Part shown: piece by piece, positions 36,501 to 49,687 of the stretch
Numbering within the stretch: the first letter of the stretch is position 1
How the letters are laid out: every line of letters begins with the position of its first letter
Assembly (NCBI GenBank): GCA_950295325.1
Contig: OX485803.1
Coordinates: 19,096,001-19,160,000 of the forward strand
DNA length: 64,000 nt
Source: Polytrichum commune
Taxonomy: Eukaryota; Streptophyta; Polytrichopsida; Polytrichales; Polytrichaceae
Direction of reading: 5' to 3'
The notes under the pieces: model-generated
Databases searched by the model: none
Told to the model about the DNA's origin: nothing
Seen by the model: the letters and a program-made list of their open reading frames with translations, nothing else
Program-made: the position numbers and the translations under genes

Positions 36501-39500
36501 TCATTTATGGTATACAATGTCATACACACTATTTGCAAAGAGTCTAAATCAAGTTGCTAGAGGCCTACAAATGTCATGTTTGCTAATAGTCAACATGACA
36601 CTATTTATCAATGTAAATAACTTCTTGAAGTGAATGATTTTTTAGGTTATATCTTTTACAATAGCACAATTAGAGTACATGAGGTGATAGTTTTACATTT
36701 TAGTATGCAAGAGAAATATATTATTAAGTATACTTATGACAAGTGTCATGTGTTTAGACTTATGGTCAATTTGTTGACCATTCTATAACTTAGGCATAGA
36801 TCCCCAAAAAATTTGCATACTAATGCCAAGACATTAGTAGCCACATTAAGGTAGAAGCGCCCAATTCCAACACCTACTTTTCTCCCAAAGTGGGCAACTA
36901 AGTACTGCATCGTGAACATTAATTGTGTTATTCTAAACTAAAAACACAATCTCATTTCACTATGTGCCTAGGAAGGGTCAAATGTGAATTGCAACTTTGA
37001 ACTTTTCTATAAGAATGAGATATGCTTTGAATCATGTGATCTTGATGTCATTGTGCTCATAATATAATTGCTAATCCAAATAAAACCTTGAATAATTTGT
37101 TTGGATTAGGTAATTTGCACCCATAGTGTTCATACTGACCGCGACAAGCACTTCTACCTTAATGCCAAGCGTTATGTGTTTATACTAATGATCAAGGTGT
37201 TTGATTATTAGTGTGCAACATTATTAAGCTGGTGACACTAAATACCATAAACATGAAGCAACAACTGAAACCTTACCAATCTTGCCCATTCGAATGTTCT
37301 TCAAAGAGAGGAGATTTCTTCAAGATTCACAAGTGAATCAAGTATGTACTTATATTCATGCTACAATATTGCTGTGTCGGGGATCTTGCATCAATTATTC
37401 ATACATCTCTTGAGAATAATTCTCTTGCCAGAAAGAACACATGGATGGAGCTTACTAGTGTTATGTATCTTGTTTCAAGTGTTCAAAATAACCTCATGTT
37501 ATCAGATTAGCCCAATGTATACCTTTCCTTTCGCATCATTTATCACAAGTGAGATTAATATTAACACCCCAAATCAAATCTATGCAGTTTAGAGAACTTT
37601 TTATTTGGCTCCAAAATACTATGTCAAGTGTATCTCACCCTATACAGAAAAATAAAATACTCTAAAATCTGAACAAGTGAATTTATAATCACTTGTCAAA
37701 TATATCTTAAACTCCAAAAAGAGCATTTCAGGTTGAGTTTCAAGTTGCACATGGTTTGTGGCTGTGTTCAATCCAGCAGAAGAACTATTGTCAATCATGG
37801 AATCAAGTGGAGGTGCTCATACTTTGTGTGGCCCAAGACAACTCCAAGACTTTCGAACAAGTACACAAAAGTCTTCACTCACTGAGTGTTGACTCCCGCA
37901 GTCAATTTCAATGATTCAGGAAGAAATCACATGCGTCAACAGAGACATAATAATAACTTTGATAGGATGACAACAAGAACTGATTACTAGTCCTTCCACT
38001 TAAAAAGCCTGGACTCTCTCAAAAAAGTCTCAGTTCAGTAATGAAAGTTCTTCCTACACAAAATTAGCACATCACAAAGATAGCAATATTACATTCATTT
38101 AAATCCAACTAGCTCGAATTGCGGTTGGAAGAAGAGACTAAAGAAGGTCATGTAAGCTTGTTAATTGACAGTTGATTCAAAAACATTCACAAGGTTCACA
38201 TGATGCCTTCCTTTGGTGAAAGAAACTCGCAAGACATATTCATAAGTACAGAGTCCCAAAGCTTTTCAAAATACTTACAAGACTTTGAAATTTTCGGCCT
38301 GGCAGAAGTACAGTTGACATAAAATAACTTTGAGATTTACTACCAACAACATCTCAACTTTTGTGTTCACAATTGAACACATACATGGATGTGAACACCT
38401 TCGAACAAACCTGTCTTTGTGAAAGCTTGCTACACTCCAGAGCCAATTGGGCACACCTTAGCCTCCATCATGATAGCCAAGAGCATCATTTCTGCTCCGT
38501 GACCGACAAAATGAAACCCGATGCAACAGGATATACTCTTTCAGATCTTCTGCTATTCCAACTTCAAGATTTCAGTCTGGCTCAAAATTCAAAGTTCATT
38601 TCCGGATTCTGACTTACTCGTCCAGCAGTGTCTTCATGCCTGTCGAGTCATTCAAATAGAGACTCTGATTCCACCATCTACCACCCTTGCATCATGTACT
38701 CAAACTACACTGATTCTAAAGGCAACACATCTGCTGCCATCTTTCCTATAAAATTTGAAGTTCAGCAGAAAAATTTCAGTTCATCATCCTCATGGGGCTC
38801 CAACCCCAACATAAAACTCCTTGACTCTCTACTGAACAAAGTGTGTGAAACTGTAAGAACCAATGCATTCTTTCGCTGATATAGAAAATAGATCTTCGTC
38901 GCCAAGTGCTGTGTAAGGGCCACGCTACACATACCAGCACCAACATTACATTGGGTTGATGCTTTTCCCCAATTTGAATTGAATCGCTGACAATACTAAG
39001 GCCACACAAAAACTATCGGAATGAGCCCTTGTCAACAGCATGATCTGTGGGATTCTCCTACCCATTCTCTTCTTTTGCTGTTGACACAAACTTCAGATAT
39101 GGTAATAGCGGAGCTCAACACATTCATTAAACTCCATGAAGAGATTCTCTCCTATTTTTGTATACCTTACAATATAATGGTAGTAATCGACTGTTGTCGT
39201 TATGTAACCTAACCCTCCTGTATGCTATACATCATCTATACATGCTCTATAGGGGTTTGAGCTCCATCCTCTATATTATGTACAGCTTGAAGGACCGGAT
39301 CGATAATAAGTTCCTAAATCTAAGAATGAAGATCAGTCTACCGGTCTATGGTATATTAATATCCAAGTTCTACTGCCGAATTCATATTTTCAAGCTCAAG
39401 AATCTGCTCAAGAATGTACAGTTCATGAGGAGAGTGGCATCAGCATGCCTAATTTTGCAAACAAGACAGGAAATCGAAGAAAAAGAAGTGGAAGAAGCTC

Positions 39501-39516
39501 ATCAGCAATTAAATCA
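33560..39516. other. Long intergenic stretch, no gene recognised
   Basis: Six kilobases with no supported gene. Frames at 34847-35182 (minus) and 35211-35546 (plus, with a minus counterpart) are modest in length and were not recognised; they could be transposon remnants. An AAAT run lies near 36198-36216. The part from about 38000 to 39516 follows the 3' end of the minus-strand J-domain gene and may include its 3' untranslated region or downstream exons, but no splice or polyadenylation signal was convincing. Confidence 0.4.
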
Positions 39517-40365
39517 TCAACACCAGCATTGATCCGTCTCCCAATTACGTCCCCTCCATCCACTCGAAATTGCATTGGTTGTACTCACTGGTGAAGAATT
39601 TGAAATTGATGAAGCCCGGGGACTCGATGTCTCCCTCTCCGAAACCCCCTCCGTTTTGATGCCTGCATTCCTCGCCCAAATATCCGTCTTAAACCCCGTG
39701 AAATTGTAAGAATAGCTATTAAAGCCAGGCACATGCGGCGGGGGGCTCTTGAATTTAAAGTAAGAAATCTTAGCATCATACTCATCCCGGCTGGTAGCAT
39801 CCGTCAACACACCATAAGCCTCATTCATCTGTGCAAACAGCTCCGTGAACACATCCTTCTCTTCGGGACCCGCAAGGTCCGGGTGAAACTCCAAAGCCTT
39901 ACTTCTATACGCTGCACGAATCTCCTTCAACGTTGCGTCCCTCTCCACTCCTAAAACTTCGTAGTAATCTTTCTTGGAAATTGGCCCTGTAGGGTTTGGC
40001 CGCTCCTGATGCTCCCGATGATGCTCCGTTTCGCGTTCGCATGTTGAGGAATTAGAGGCTCCTCCTCCTGTTGCTCCTGATCCACAGCAGTGATCGTTGT
40101 AGAAGGCTCCAACTTGCACTTGCAAATTCTTGTGGCGAGTGTTGTTGGAGCGGGGAGAAGGGGAGAGGGAAGCTCCAAAGGAGAAATCGGCGTTAAGGAA
40201 GGTGTCTGCTGCGGGGGGTGAAGGACAGAAGATGGACGGGGGGGAGTGTTGGCTACTGCGAGGGCTTCGTGGTGTTGCGGAGGTTGGGGAAGAAGGTTGC
40301 ACTACCGAGAGAGGTGAGCCTATTCTTGAAGCCATGCAGCTCCCCAGAGTAGCATTCATATCCAT
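39517..40365 (-). CDS. J-domain (DnaJ-like) protein, probably plastid-targeted
   Basis: This is an uninterrupted 282-codon frame. J-domain proteins stimulate Hsp70 ATPase activity through an HPD tripeptide. The domain occupies about residues 131-201: KKDYYEVLGV opens it, AAYRSKALEFHPDLAG carries HPD at 161-163, and AQMNEAYGVLTDATSRDEYD closes it. There is no Gly/Phe region or zinc-finger domain, so it is a type III (DnaJ C) protein. The first 75 residues are rich in Ser and Pro and poor in acidic residues, as in a plastid transit peptide. Met11 (MASRIGSP) is a more typical start for such a peptide than Met1. The C-terminal 70 residues are Ser-rich and unrecognised. A small intron near the C-terminus cannot be excluded. 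A CT/GA run lies just upstream of the start codon. Confidence 0.88.
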   Translation of the reverse strand: MDMNATLGSCMASRIGSPLSVVQPSSPTSATPRSPRSSQHSPPSIFCPSPPAADTFLNADFSFGASLSPSPRSNNTRHKNLQVQVGAFYNDHCCGSGATGGGASNSSTCERETEHHREHQERPNPTGPISKKDYYEVLGVERDATLKEIRAAYRSKALEFHPDLAGPEEKDVFTELFAQMNEAYGVLTDATSRDEYDAKISYFKFKSPPPHVPGFNSYSYNFTGFKTDIWARNAGIKTEGVSERETSSPRASSISNSSPVSTTNAISSGWRGRNWETDQCWC

Positions 40366-40372
40366 AATAGCC

Positions 40373-40390
40373 TCTCTCTCTCTCTCTCAA
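40373..40390. repeat. CT run immediately upstream of the J-domain start
   Basis: About nine CT units on the plus strand, read as GA on the coding strand. It sits in the expected 5' leader, where such tracts are common in plants. Confidence 0.9.
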
Positions 40391-40885
40391 TTCCCTACCT
40401 CTGTGCTCACCACTGCCTTCTTCACAGATCTTCCTTAGGTTATTGTTAAGAAGTAAAGAGGATCGACCGCCAATTCGTCGCCACAATCAAACTTGCTAAT
40501 GGCCTTCAATGGCTTTCAATGCAGGTTGGTTGCAAATACAAGATTGGCGAAAGCAGAGAGATCCACACAAACAGAGGCCAATTTCCTCTGAACTCACCAC
40601 TACCTCCTTCACAAATCCACTTCACCTTGTTTCCCAGAACCTAAAGATAATTAAATTCACCGCAAACTCGTCACAACAATCAACCGAGCAGGTTGGTTGC
40701 AGACACACGCACACAAGCTTGGAGAAAGCAGGATCCGCACAAACAGAGGCCAATTTCCTCCGACGTGCTCACCACAGCCTTCACAGATCCCCTCCTATCC
40801 CACCTTGTTTCCACAAACGTAAAGATAATCAACCGCAAATTCCTCGCCACAATCTAACTCGCAAATGGCCTTCTTCAATGCACCT
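40390..40885. repeat. Tandem duplication upstream of the J-domain gene, unit about 167 bp
   Basis: Two fuller units begin with 'caggttggttgca' near 40522 and 40689. They share, in order, 'cacaaacagaggccaatttcctc', 'caccttgtttcc', 'aaagataat', 'accgcaaa' and 'gtcacaacaatc / cgccacaatc'. A partial third unit runs from about 40390 to 40520 ('ctcaccactgccttcttcacagatc' to 'aatggccttcaatg'). The array lies on the 5' side of the minus-strand J-domain gene, so it is in the leader or proximal promoter. The plus-strand frame through it (40509-41012) is regarded as a by-product. Confidence 0.7.
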
Positions 40886-42239
40886 TCATCGACTCCAGGG
40901 TTGCGAACAAAAAGAAGCTCAGAGGTCCGCACGCACAAACCCCCGATTTCCAAGCCAGAACCTCAATTTCACCCTCGACTTAGCAGAGACTACTGCTACA
41001 AACATAGGCTAGTTCCATTTCCTAATTCTTCGCAACAAAATTCATTCACCCAATCTGAGCTAATATTTTCCTCACCTACTAACTTCAGATCAAGATCCTC
41101 CCAAACTACTTACTAACTTCCAAGGAAAAGTACAAAGTGCGGCGGGGGTTTCTGGTTCGCATATGCATCACAACCAATGAATCACGGTGCCTTACACTTC
41201 CAGCTCTACTCTGTACGATCAACACCTCTACCCTACACTTCTAATAATATCCACCGCCTCCGAGCTCACTTTTGCCGAGCTATCAAGTAGTACTGCGCCC
41301 TTGTATATCTTAACCTTGCTGCTACACAAACTTTCTATTCATTCTATTCTTTCCTTTTCCTGAAGCAAATGGCTCAATCAACCTTACTCAATTTTTCCTC
41401 TCTCTGTAAATTACACGAATTATACTCAAATTCTGCAAGCAATATGAATCTGTCTTGCATGCATGTACCTCCTCTGTCTCCTTTACCAAGACACTTTTGC
41501 CGAGTTATAACATCAAGTAGTACAGTACTGCAAACTTCGGTTAGCTAACCTTTCTACATATACTTTCTTTTCTTCCTTTTCTTCTGTTTCCTTTCCTTTC
41601 TCTTCTTCTGAAACAAATAGATCAACCAACCTTTACTCAAGTTTCATGTCTTTGTAGATTTAAGCTTCTACGCAGTTTCAGAAAGCAATGATTTGTCTTG
41701 CATGGGTAGCCACAAATCCAGCAATTGGCCGGGATGAGCCTCCCAGCTTGGAGAGATGATGAAAGCTATTTTATCCTATTGATATGCAATCTCGATTGAT
41801 TCTCTCCCGTGCAAAGTGCATGTGTCGTAAGTTGTATCTGTCTGGACCACAAGAAGATGGGATGGGATGAGATATTCCTCCCTTAACTGCGCCGCAATGG
41901 TCTGCTAGAGTACCTTACTTCGACTTGATTTTGCAAAAGAGCCCATTTTGGGTTCCTTGTTCAAGACTCCAGCACTTCTAAAATCAACTAATTTCTCGTT
42001 CTCTTAAATCCTCCTCCCTCCGATCGATTCGTCTCGCCTTTTCGCAAACTTCCCGCCAGACGCGTGGGATGCGATGATGATTTTTGAAGCAACTTTGAGT
42101 TGCAGAAAATCTGTTTGTGCAAAGGGGGCCGTGTTCTGTGGATCCTTTTACATGCAAATCGAGGGTGGGATCTTTAGGGCTTGCTGGCAGCATGCGAGTG
42201 ACTGGTGAGCTTCGTGGTTTCCCGAAGAGATGGCATGCA
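40886..42239. other. Probable leader or promoter-proximal region of the J-domain gene
   Basis: No independent gene was recognised. The stretch contains pyrimidine-rich blocks (for example 41560-41610) and paired similar phrases ('cttttgccgag...tatcaagtagta' near 41270 and 41500), suggesting an additional duplication. A minus-strand frame at 41984-42193 is too short and unplaced to call; it might be an upstream leader exon. Confidence 0.35.
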
Positions 42240-42305
42240 AAGGAGCTACACCCTAAACCTCCGTAACGTCGCTCTCTCTCTTATATCCCGAAACCCTAGG
42301 AGACG
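42240..42305 (-). promoter_or_regulatory. Possible minus-strand promoter with telo-box and TATA-like motif
   Basis: On the minus strand, CCTAGGGTTTCGGGATATAAGAG combines a telo-box-like AGGGTTT (common just upstream of plant housekeeping genes) with a TATA-like GATATAAG about 10 bp on, followed by a GA-rich start. It could begin a transcript leading, perhaps through a leader intron, to the J-domain gene 1.9 kb downstream. The assignment rests on motif appearance only. Confidence 0.35.
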
Positions 42306-45300
42306 GATGTGCTCAGTTAAATCTCCCTCCTTTTTGTCACACTTCCCTCCCACATATCACAGGTTTTGACATTGAAATAACCACTAAAGAATTCAAACCA
42401 CACGCTGTCACACATCACTTTGTCATATTCATCATTGACGTTATTGTCATTATTGCAATATTGACTTTGTGTAATTCCATAATGTCACATACTACACTAC
42501 TTCTTTATTATCACGCATCCAAGTTAACACTACCGACCTTCTTACTATCATGTGCACTTTTGTTGCCACAAAGCGTGATATTAGGGAGGTTAGACTGCAA
42601 CCACCCCCCAAAACACAAACAAAGGGCTACCTTAACTTTCGTTAGCTAGAGTTTATTTGATTAGTTTAGTTAAGTCGTGTACACAGATGATTTGCTCTTT
42701 GAGTTGGGCCCCCACCAATCTTAAGTCTAATTAAGATAAATGGGTCTTGAACAAAGACTTTTAGCTCTACACCCACTTCTTATAGGGTATGAAACACGCA
42801 ATTAGTGTGAGATGATTAGCAAATCCAAATCGTGTTCATGACCGTTTTTGCCTTACAATTTATAGAGCTCGTATGAATCTCTTATTCCTTATGAAAGTGA
42901 AGGTATGTTTTTGTCTTATTAGACAATCATGTGAGTCCCCCCACTCCTCGACTTGTTGACAAAGTTACACTCTTTCTTCCTTTTAGTAGGGGTATTGAAG
43001 TAATGTAGGTGGGGTAAGTATCATTTTAACACAAGGTTTGAAATTGGTTGTCAAAGAATGATCAGTTTCTAAATATGTGGATTAAAGATGATTGATTCAG
43101 TAAAAAAAAATAGTCTTGAGACAATAAAACACACGTTGAAGACACTACTAGCATATGTGGATTTTCACGACACATAGAAAACAACTACGAAATGGGGCGC
43201 ACAAGATTGATATGATTGGCAGTCACCTAAGACCAATATTACGAGAAGCGTCAACACAAGACGCATTAAATGTGTGAATGGCATAAATGATCCCAATAAA
43301 ACATTTCTATCAATCACGTGCAACTATGATGTTAAGTCCGAGATGGGACACATGCCTGCGTGGCAAGCATAAAAGGGTGATGCTCATTGTATTGGAAAAG
43401 AGGGTCATTGCAACTAGTGAAGGTGGAGTGATAAATATTTGGGTGTACATAAGGAATATTTCATCAAGCGTGAGAATAAAGCTCTCCAAATCAAGACATT
43501 TTCAAATGTGATGTTTTGCAAAGACCATAAAAACCAATTCTCATGGAAATGAGCTGCAAATGTTTGAGAATTTGTGATTAATCATGGTATGGTGCTTTTG
43601 AATAGCAATGGAATACTTTCAACATTCAATGCCATGTCCACATGAAAAAATCCACAAAAATCTCCCACTGTCATTGCCAATTCAAATTTCACAACCAGAG
43701 GTTGCTAAAGATTTCTACACATGTGCCCAACAATTTGAATGACCGAAGGTCATTCAAAATAGAGCAATGCACCCCACCATCTCGGGTGACAACCACCTAC
43801 GTTGCATACTGCCCAAAATAAACTTTCACTAGTACATTCGAGGCATGTTGGATTTATCATTAACTTCCATGTCAAACCTTCATTTCCCTCACAAGTAGGT
43901 ATTGTTGTTGAAATGATCACCATTTCTCTTGGTCCGGTTATGCTCACCACAACTCCCTTAGTCTCGCATTCCATTGCTCACTCTACATTCCCACCACATA
44001 CACCATTTTAAGAAATACCTTATAAGATACCATTGAAGGCCTCACAAACTTCACACAAATACAATGCCATAAGCCAAACAAAACCAAGAACATAACTTGC
44101 AGCGGGCTTCATCTTCCTCTCGCTTGATTGTGACAAACTTGATGTTTTTGCAGGATCACACTTGCGAATTGCGTTCCCTTACACACCTTCTAGGGGGCCT
44201 CCCTCACATGCCAAGAGACTTTACTAAGTTCTCACGACTGCAAATTCCACCAACCACAATTGGGGGCATTATGTGGGTTTGTCCATGTGCTCAAGATAAA
44301 CACTAGCCAAGATATACATGCAACAACTTCCTTAATCCCAATGCACACGTTCTTGCATGAGCCACTAACCACGATGATACCTAGTAAGATGATCTATGAC
44401 ATTAGAGGAGTATTCATTCTCCAATATGCACGTGCGAGGGTGAGTGGAAAGGTTGGCTATAAGACACAAACCCTCCACTACAAGTTTTAGGTCCACAAAC
44501 TCATCTATCAAATTTTTTTATGTATCTTCAACATTCACCTCACCAATAATAAAACTTGTCCATTGTCACGTACTGCTCCCGTAGGTTTTGAGAGCTTACC
44601 AAGTATACTTGGGTTGTATTGAATGGTAGATTGCAATGCTAGAAGAATTGACCAAGTTTCCCACTATAATTAAGTGCCTAGAACAACCTTTGATTTCAAC
44701 ACAATTTAGCTATAAGTTGATTGGGATGTAGTTCAACTGCATGAATGCAAAATGAAAAGTATACATTCTTACAAATTGGTCATGCAACAACATTTGAAAT
44801 GCAATCCAATGGTTTAAGGCTCATTGATTGCTATGTCAACTAACGTACTCATGAATCTCAAATAATTGTGTTATATTTTGAACCGTACCATGATCAGATT
44901 GAAAATTGCAAATTGAAATGATCAATATCAATGAGCTTCATCAGAAACAATTTTCAAGCACAACAATGGCAATGAATATTAACCTTCTCCAAGTATGGCT
45001 TGCCACCAACTCCCATAAATGGCAGTTGTGTTGCACCTCCCATGCATGCACCACGACCATGTGCACCCCTCCCCCCTCTTGCAATCCCATTTTCAATTTC
45101 GTCTCCAAATTATGGCCAATTGCACCATGCTCACATATTCAAATAGTTTACCATCTTTGCCACGTGAATCGTGAACCAAACCAAACTAAAAATTAAATGT
45201 AGTGGGTCTCACAAACTAAAAGGTTCTCTATGTGGTTAGGTTGCACTCCTCCATCTTGAAAGGTCTTCCCAACACATGCACATAATGGTGTCATGCGTGC

Positions 45301-47418
45301 AGACACTTCTTCCCTTGTCCACTTTTGCATAATCGACAACACTCGATCCAACCGTCTATATTCAAGCTTGGGTGGGGACTTGGATCATCACACATGTGCT
45401 TGACCAAATGCTTCCAAAATCTACTTCTTGAATAGTTCAAATATGATTGGAGGTAATCCATGACAACATCTTTTCTCAATGGATGTGGTTCGTACTTGAA
45501 CTCATTGGTCATGAAGAGAGACAATGCCAACCACTATTGTTGGTGTGAATGATGAACGCTTGACCTTGATCATAGTCGTAAGCTCATGTGTGAACTTGGA
45601 ATGGGTATACTGAGCATGGCTATGGGAAAAATGTTATTGCCTTATGTTATAGGTGGCCCCAATAGTGGAAAATGACACAAACACTATGAGCCCGTTTGGG
45701 GGGGGGGTATGAGTTTTTTTGCTAGTGTAGTGTATCTCAAAGGTGCAGTGTTACGAGAGCATGTAGTCTTGGCTCGTTGTGACATGTGTCTGGCTCAATA
45801 ATATTGAAGATAATAGTTGCGCGTGGACTTGATGGTGGCATGCCACTTTCATTTGAGCTCACACACCTCCCCCCCCCCCCCCCCCCAAGGTATTTTATTC
45901 TTGAGCCAAAAATACAGGCGCACGCACACACACACACACACTCAAACTCGATGTGGAGTTACATATTCAGAGCCCTCTAGGTGTTTAAAGATAGTGGTTT
46001 ATCACCTCTAAATCTAGAGTATCTTCAGTTCCTTTGGAGTTAACGAAGTTGATGGGAACAAAGGCCATGTTTTTGAAACTTGCATTGGTGCAACAACCCG
46101 GGGGCATAACTACGCCATGTGCATGCTCATATGAACCATGTACATCATTATACACATCATCCTTGCAACAATATGTAGAGATGGTGTTAGTGTTAGGTCT
46201 TGAAGGTGTGAGGAAGGACCTCGATGAACCATATATGACTCATGCCTAGGGTACCCATGTTCATTGACCTCACAACAACTTGCATCGTCATTGGTAGCGC
46301 TCCATTGTGATGTTGGGCACCTACAATATGCTCATATCCATTCCAGTTTGATGGTATGGTCAACCTAGTCACCACATATGAAAAAAATTGTCCACCTGAG
46401 TCCCGTGTTTGGGTGTAATGTGATTGTGTATTTGTTAGGTCCAACTGTTTTCTTGCCTCCTCAACTTCCATGACCCTTCAACACAACCATGCACGCACAA
46501 AAACAATGATGAGATAAGCCATACAAAATTGATGGATGAAGAGCAAAACATGAATAGCAATATTACTCGTGCCTACAAGCAATTCACAAGGCATGGCAAC
46601 CACATTCAACATAGGAATAATAAATCGAATCCACATGTAGAGAAAGACTTACCAACCCACAACCTTGACCACTTGAGGTGTTTGTTAGCACTCCATCCGC
46701 ATGCGTACCACATCTAGCAAGCACTACATTTATTAAGTTAGAAGAGTTTTTGGTTAGAAACTGAAGAGGATTCCAACGAATCAAAATACGTCTTATCTCA
46801 AATTTGTATGCAAACTGTATGAGACGTCAAAATAACATCATGAGGATTAGATGCTCATATAATGAACTTTCTTAAAACTAATACATACTTTTTGTGCGAG
46901 ATTTTCAGATGTAGATTATGGGTAATTGATTTTAGCATGTTCTATCTTAAAATGGAAACGTGAGAACACAGTCAACTATCCTATACACATGAAATTACTC
47001 GCTTTATTAAATATTTATGCGGGATTAGCATCAAAGGCCACATAATTATTTACGGCAATCCAATGAGGATGAATCAATCACCAACTTAGAAGACGGAGGA
47101 GGCATGTTTTCATTAGACCCATTTTACCTCTATAAGATTAGAGTGGCTCCAACTCAAAGAGCAAGACATCAAGGCTCGGCCTTCGTGAAGAGGGAAGGAG
47201 AAGATATGTACCTTTCTTGGGGGACGTGGAACCCAAGGCCCTTATCCTTATAGGCTTGTCCCATCTTTCCCTACCAAACCTTTTTTTTGTGGTTAGGCTA
47301 ACTAAACTAACTTCTCGGAAATGCAAGCATTCCCAATGCGGATGATGACATCACTAAAGTACCTCCCACAACATGTTAATTACAATGCACCCTTGATTTA
47401 TGTTCACCTTGGGAAGTA
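42306..47418. other. Intergenic, no gene recognised; partly A/C-rich
   Basis: About 43.7-45.2 kb is noticeably poor in G on the plus strand, like the LINE fragment at 12.4-13.3 kb, but no LINE motif was seen. A minus-strand frame at 45291-45530 with RKDVVMDYLQSYLNYSRSRFW has the look of a plant En/Spm- or Ptta-type transposon protein; this is only an impression. A C homopolymer lies near 45871-45887 and a CA/ACAC run near 45918-45942. Confidence 0.4.
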
Positions 47419-47808
47419 CACTAATTTTTTTCATTTAGTGCCTTATGGTAATTTATGTCATTGCAATAACTTATTTAGTTACACTTTTATGAGTAAGTTT
47501 ACAAACTTGTTATCCCAACTTACTTTCACTTCATCCAAATGCCAATTATTGAAGCAAACAAATTGATATAATATGCATCCTAACAAATTTTTAATGTAAA
47601 TAATTGCGAATGATTGAAATTTGGATGAAAATATACTTAGTAAGTAGCATTGATTGCAATATTTTAAACCTATAATGCACAAGAAAATTACAAGGAATGA
47701 CAAATAATGCTAGGTTTACATTTAGTGTTGGTGACACTACATGAATGGGTTACAATTAGTATTGAGCGACACGATTAGAATTCGTGACACTAAATACAAT
47801 AGTTAGTG
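47419..47808. mobile_element. Second copy of the CACTA...TAGTG MITE
   Basis: It begins CACTAATTTTTTTCATTTAG, preceded by TA, and ends ATACAATAGTTAGTG. It aligns with 1790-2230 at both ends and through the phrases 'attacaaggaatgacaaatgatg' and 'agtattgagc.a.ac.attagaatt'. The TA duplication is intact on the left and reads TG on the right. Confidence 0.68.
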
Positions 47809-49250
47809 TGGCTCAAACAATGGAGTTGATCGTAAAATAATGGGGATCTAGTAATTCAAATTTTTTTTTAAATTCCGGAGGGGTCTAGAAAGTCCGAGAG
47901 CCTCTTGGAGTTTGAGGCGCCAACATTTTTCATCTTGTATATACGAAAGTTCTTATATTTGTGCTTTCATCTATTGAAATCCTCCCACTTCTCACCCTTG
48001 CAAATTGTAACTTCCTTCATGGTCCATGCATGCATGGTGTGATATGTTCTCTATATATAATGGCAATTCACAATTTGGAACCGTATTTCAAGGAAAAGAA
48101 GAAAAAAAACCACCCATGAGCATGCTACGTAGTAACCAAAAAGGATGGGATGAAGACCAAGAAAAAAGAAGATGTGTTCGAGTTATCCGTAAAGTCCCTT
48201 AAAGAGGGACGGAACCCAAGGATTCTTCTTTGAGAGCATTTTTTATGAAAATATCATTAGTTTGGCGTGTATTGGAGCCTAGTCTGAAAATTGGATGAAA
48301 TTTGTAGGATCTCTTTTTCCACCTCTCAGACTTTTGAGACAATTTTAAGACTAAAATTGGGTGTGTGCAATGAAACCCATTGTCCAAAAATCCGGATCGC
48401 CCTATGTGAGGCCAACTTGGCCCACCCATCCTAGTAGGACAACCTAGGAAACAAGTTTTTTATAGCCTATCACTACTCTTTGTGTGTGGTAATTTGAGCA
48501 TTTTGGGTGGCTTTGTGTTTATTCTCATAAAATCAATGTTTGGGAGTGAACCCATGGTTTCATCTGCTTTACTTTACGAATAACTCTAATGTATATGAAC
48601 TTGGAAAGTAACATGGTGTGTTGGGCCTCTAACAACAAGTTGCAAGAAAACGGAAAATTAAATTAAAGTAGTAGTAGTAGTAGTAGTAGTAACAATCCTA
48701 TTACCTATCAATTGCAACTAAGGTCTTTGTCACAAAATGTATTTGGGCTCTTGTTGCCATTGGGTAATCCAATATAGAAATAAACTCAGAGCTTTCCCAA
48801 GCCTGCAAAAAATAGCAAATGAAGTTTCAAAACTACTTTAGCTTTAGGTGAATTGCATGGGTGTTTGAAGTGACAAAGGGCGGGAGATTCTTCATAGTTC
48901 TCATTTCCATTCCCACTTGACAAATTTCATTGTTCACCCTAACAACATGCTTGAGATTTGTAACCTTTAACGGAAACATAATATGAAGTAAGAAACATCG
49001 ACACTTGCATGTTTAATATATATAAAAGTATGTGATTAAGACAAGTAATATATAATAAGGTATAATTAGTAGAGTTGTGTGTAAAATATGAGGATCGGGG
49101 TTCCAAAACCAAAAGTAGTTGGTGCAAACAATAGTGTATGTGATACTGTAAGACCATGCGTCACTCTTTTCAAATTAAAACAAGTGACCTATAAAAGTTC
49201 AAGAACACAAGATATTATAGGTTTCCCTGTTTTCTTTTCCCACACACTCA
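47809..49250. other. Intergenic, no gene recognised
   Basis: A GTA trinucleotide run lies near 48668-48690. Nothing else was recognised. Confidence 0.5.
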
Positions 49251-49676
49251 GGGCCACTTCACACACGAGCCAAGAGCCGTGACCATGAAATTGTGAGAGC
49301 CCAAAAGAAAGTGTCCAAAGGCCGTCCCAAATGACCTCCAAAATCATGTAGTGTGGTCATGGATCCTCAAGTGTAGTGTGAAGTGTTATGTGACCGAGCC
49401 CTCAACCAAATGCTCTTTCAATGAATTTCTATTCATGCGGGTCCTCACACATGATAAATTAGAATAAATCAACGGTTGTGAGCATTCAGAGTGCCATGGT
49501 CTCCTGGTTTTGTGTTAGGTCTACCTCCAAGAGGTGGTTTTTGAAAACAGTCCAAGTGACCATGAAACATGATCCATTCGATGCCATGTAGGAATCCATG
49601 TAGACTTTACATCTGCCTTGCATTCACATACTCCGTCGGTCCCTCAAGTGTAGTGTGAAGCGAACTTGGACCGGCT

Positions 49677-49687
49677 CTGCCTTTTCC
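49677..49687. repeat. 11-bp LINE target duplication, left copy
   Basis: CTGCCTTTTCC here is repeated exactly at 50534-50544 on the other side of the LINE insertion. Confidence 0.85.

Noticed and set aside
40509-41012. 167-codon plus-strand frame upstream of the J-domain gene
   Set aside because: It runs through a tandem duplication of non-coding sequence and its composition is low-complexity; there is no recognisable domain.
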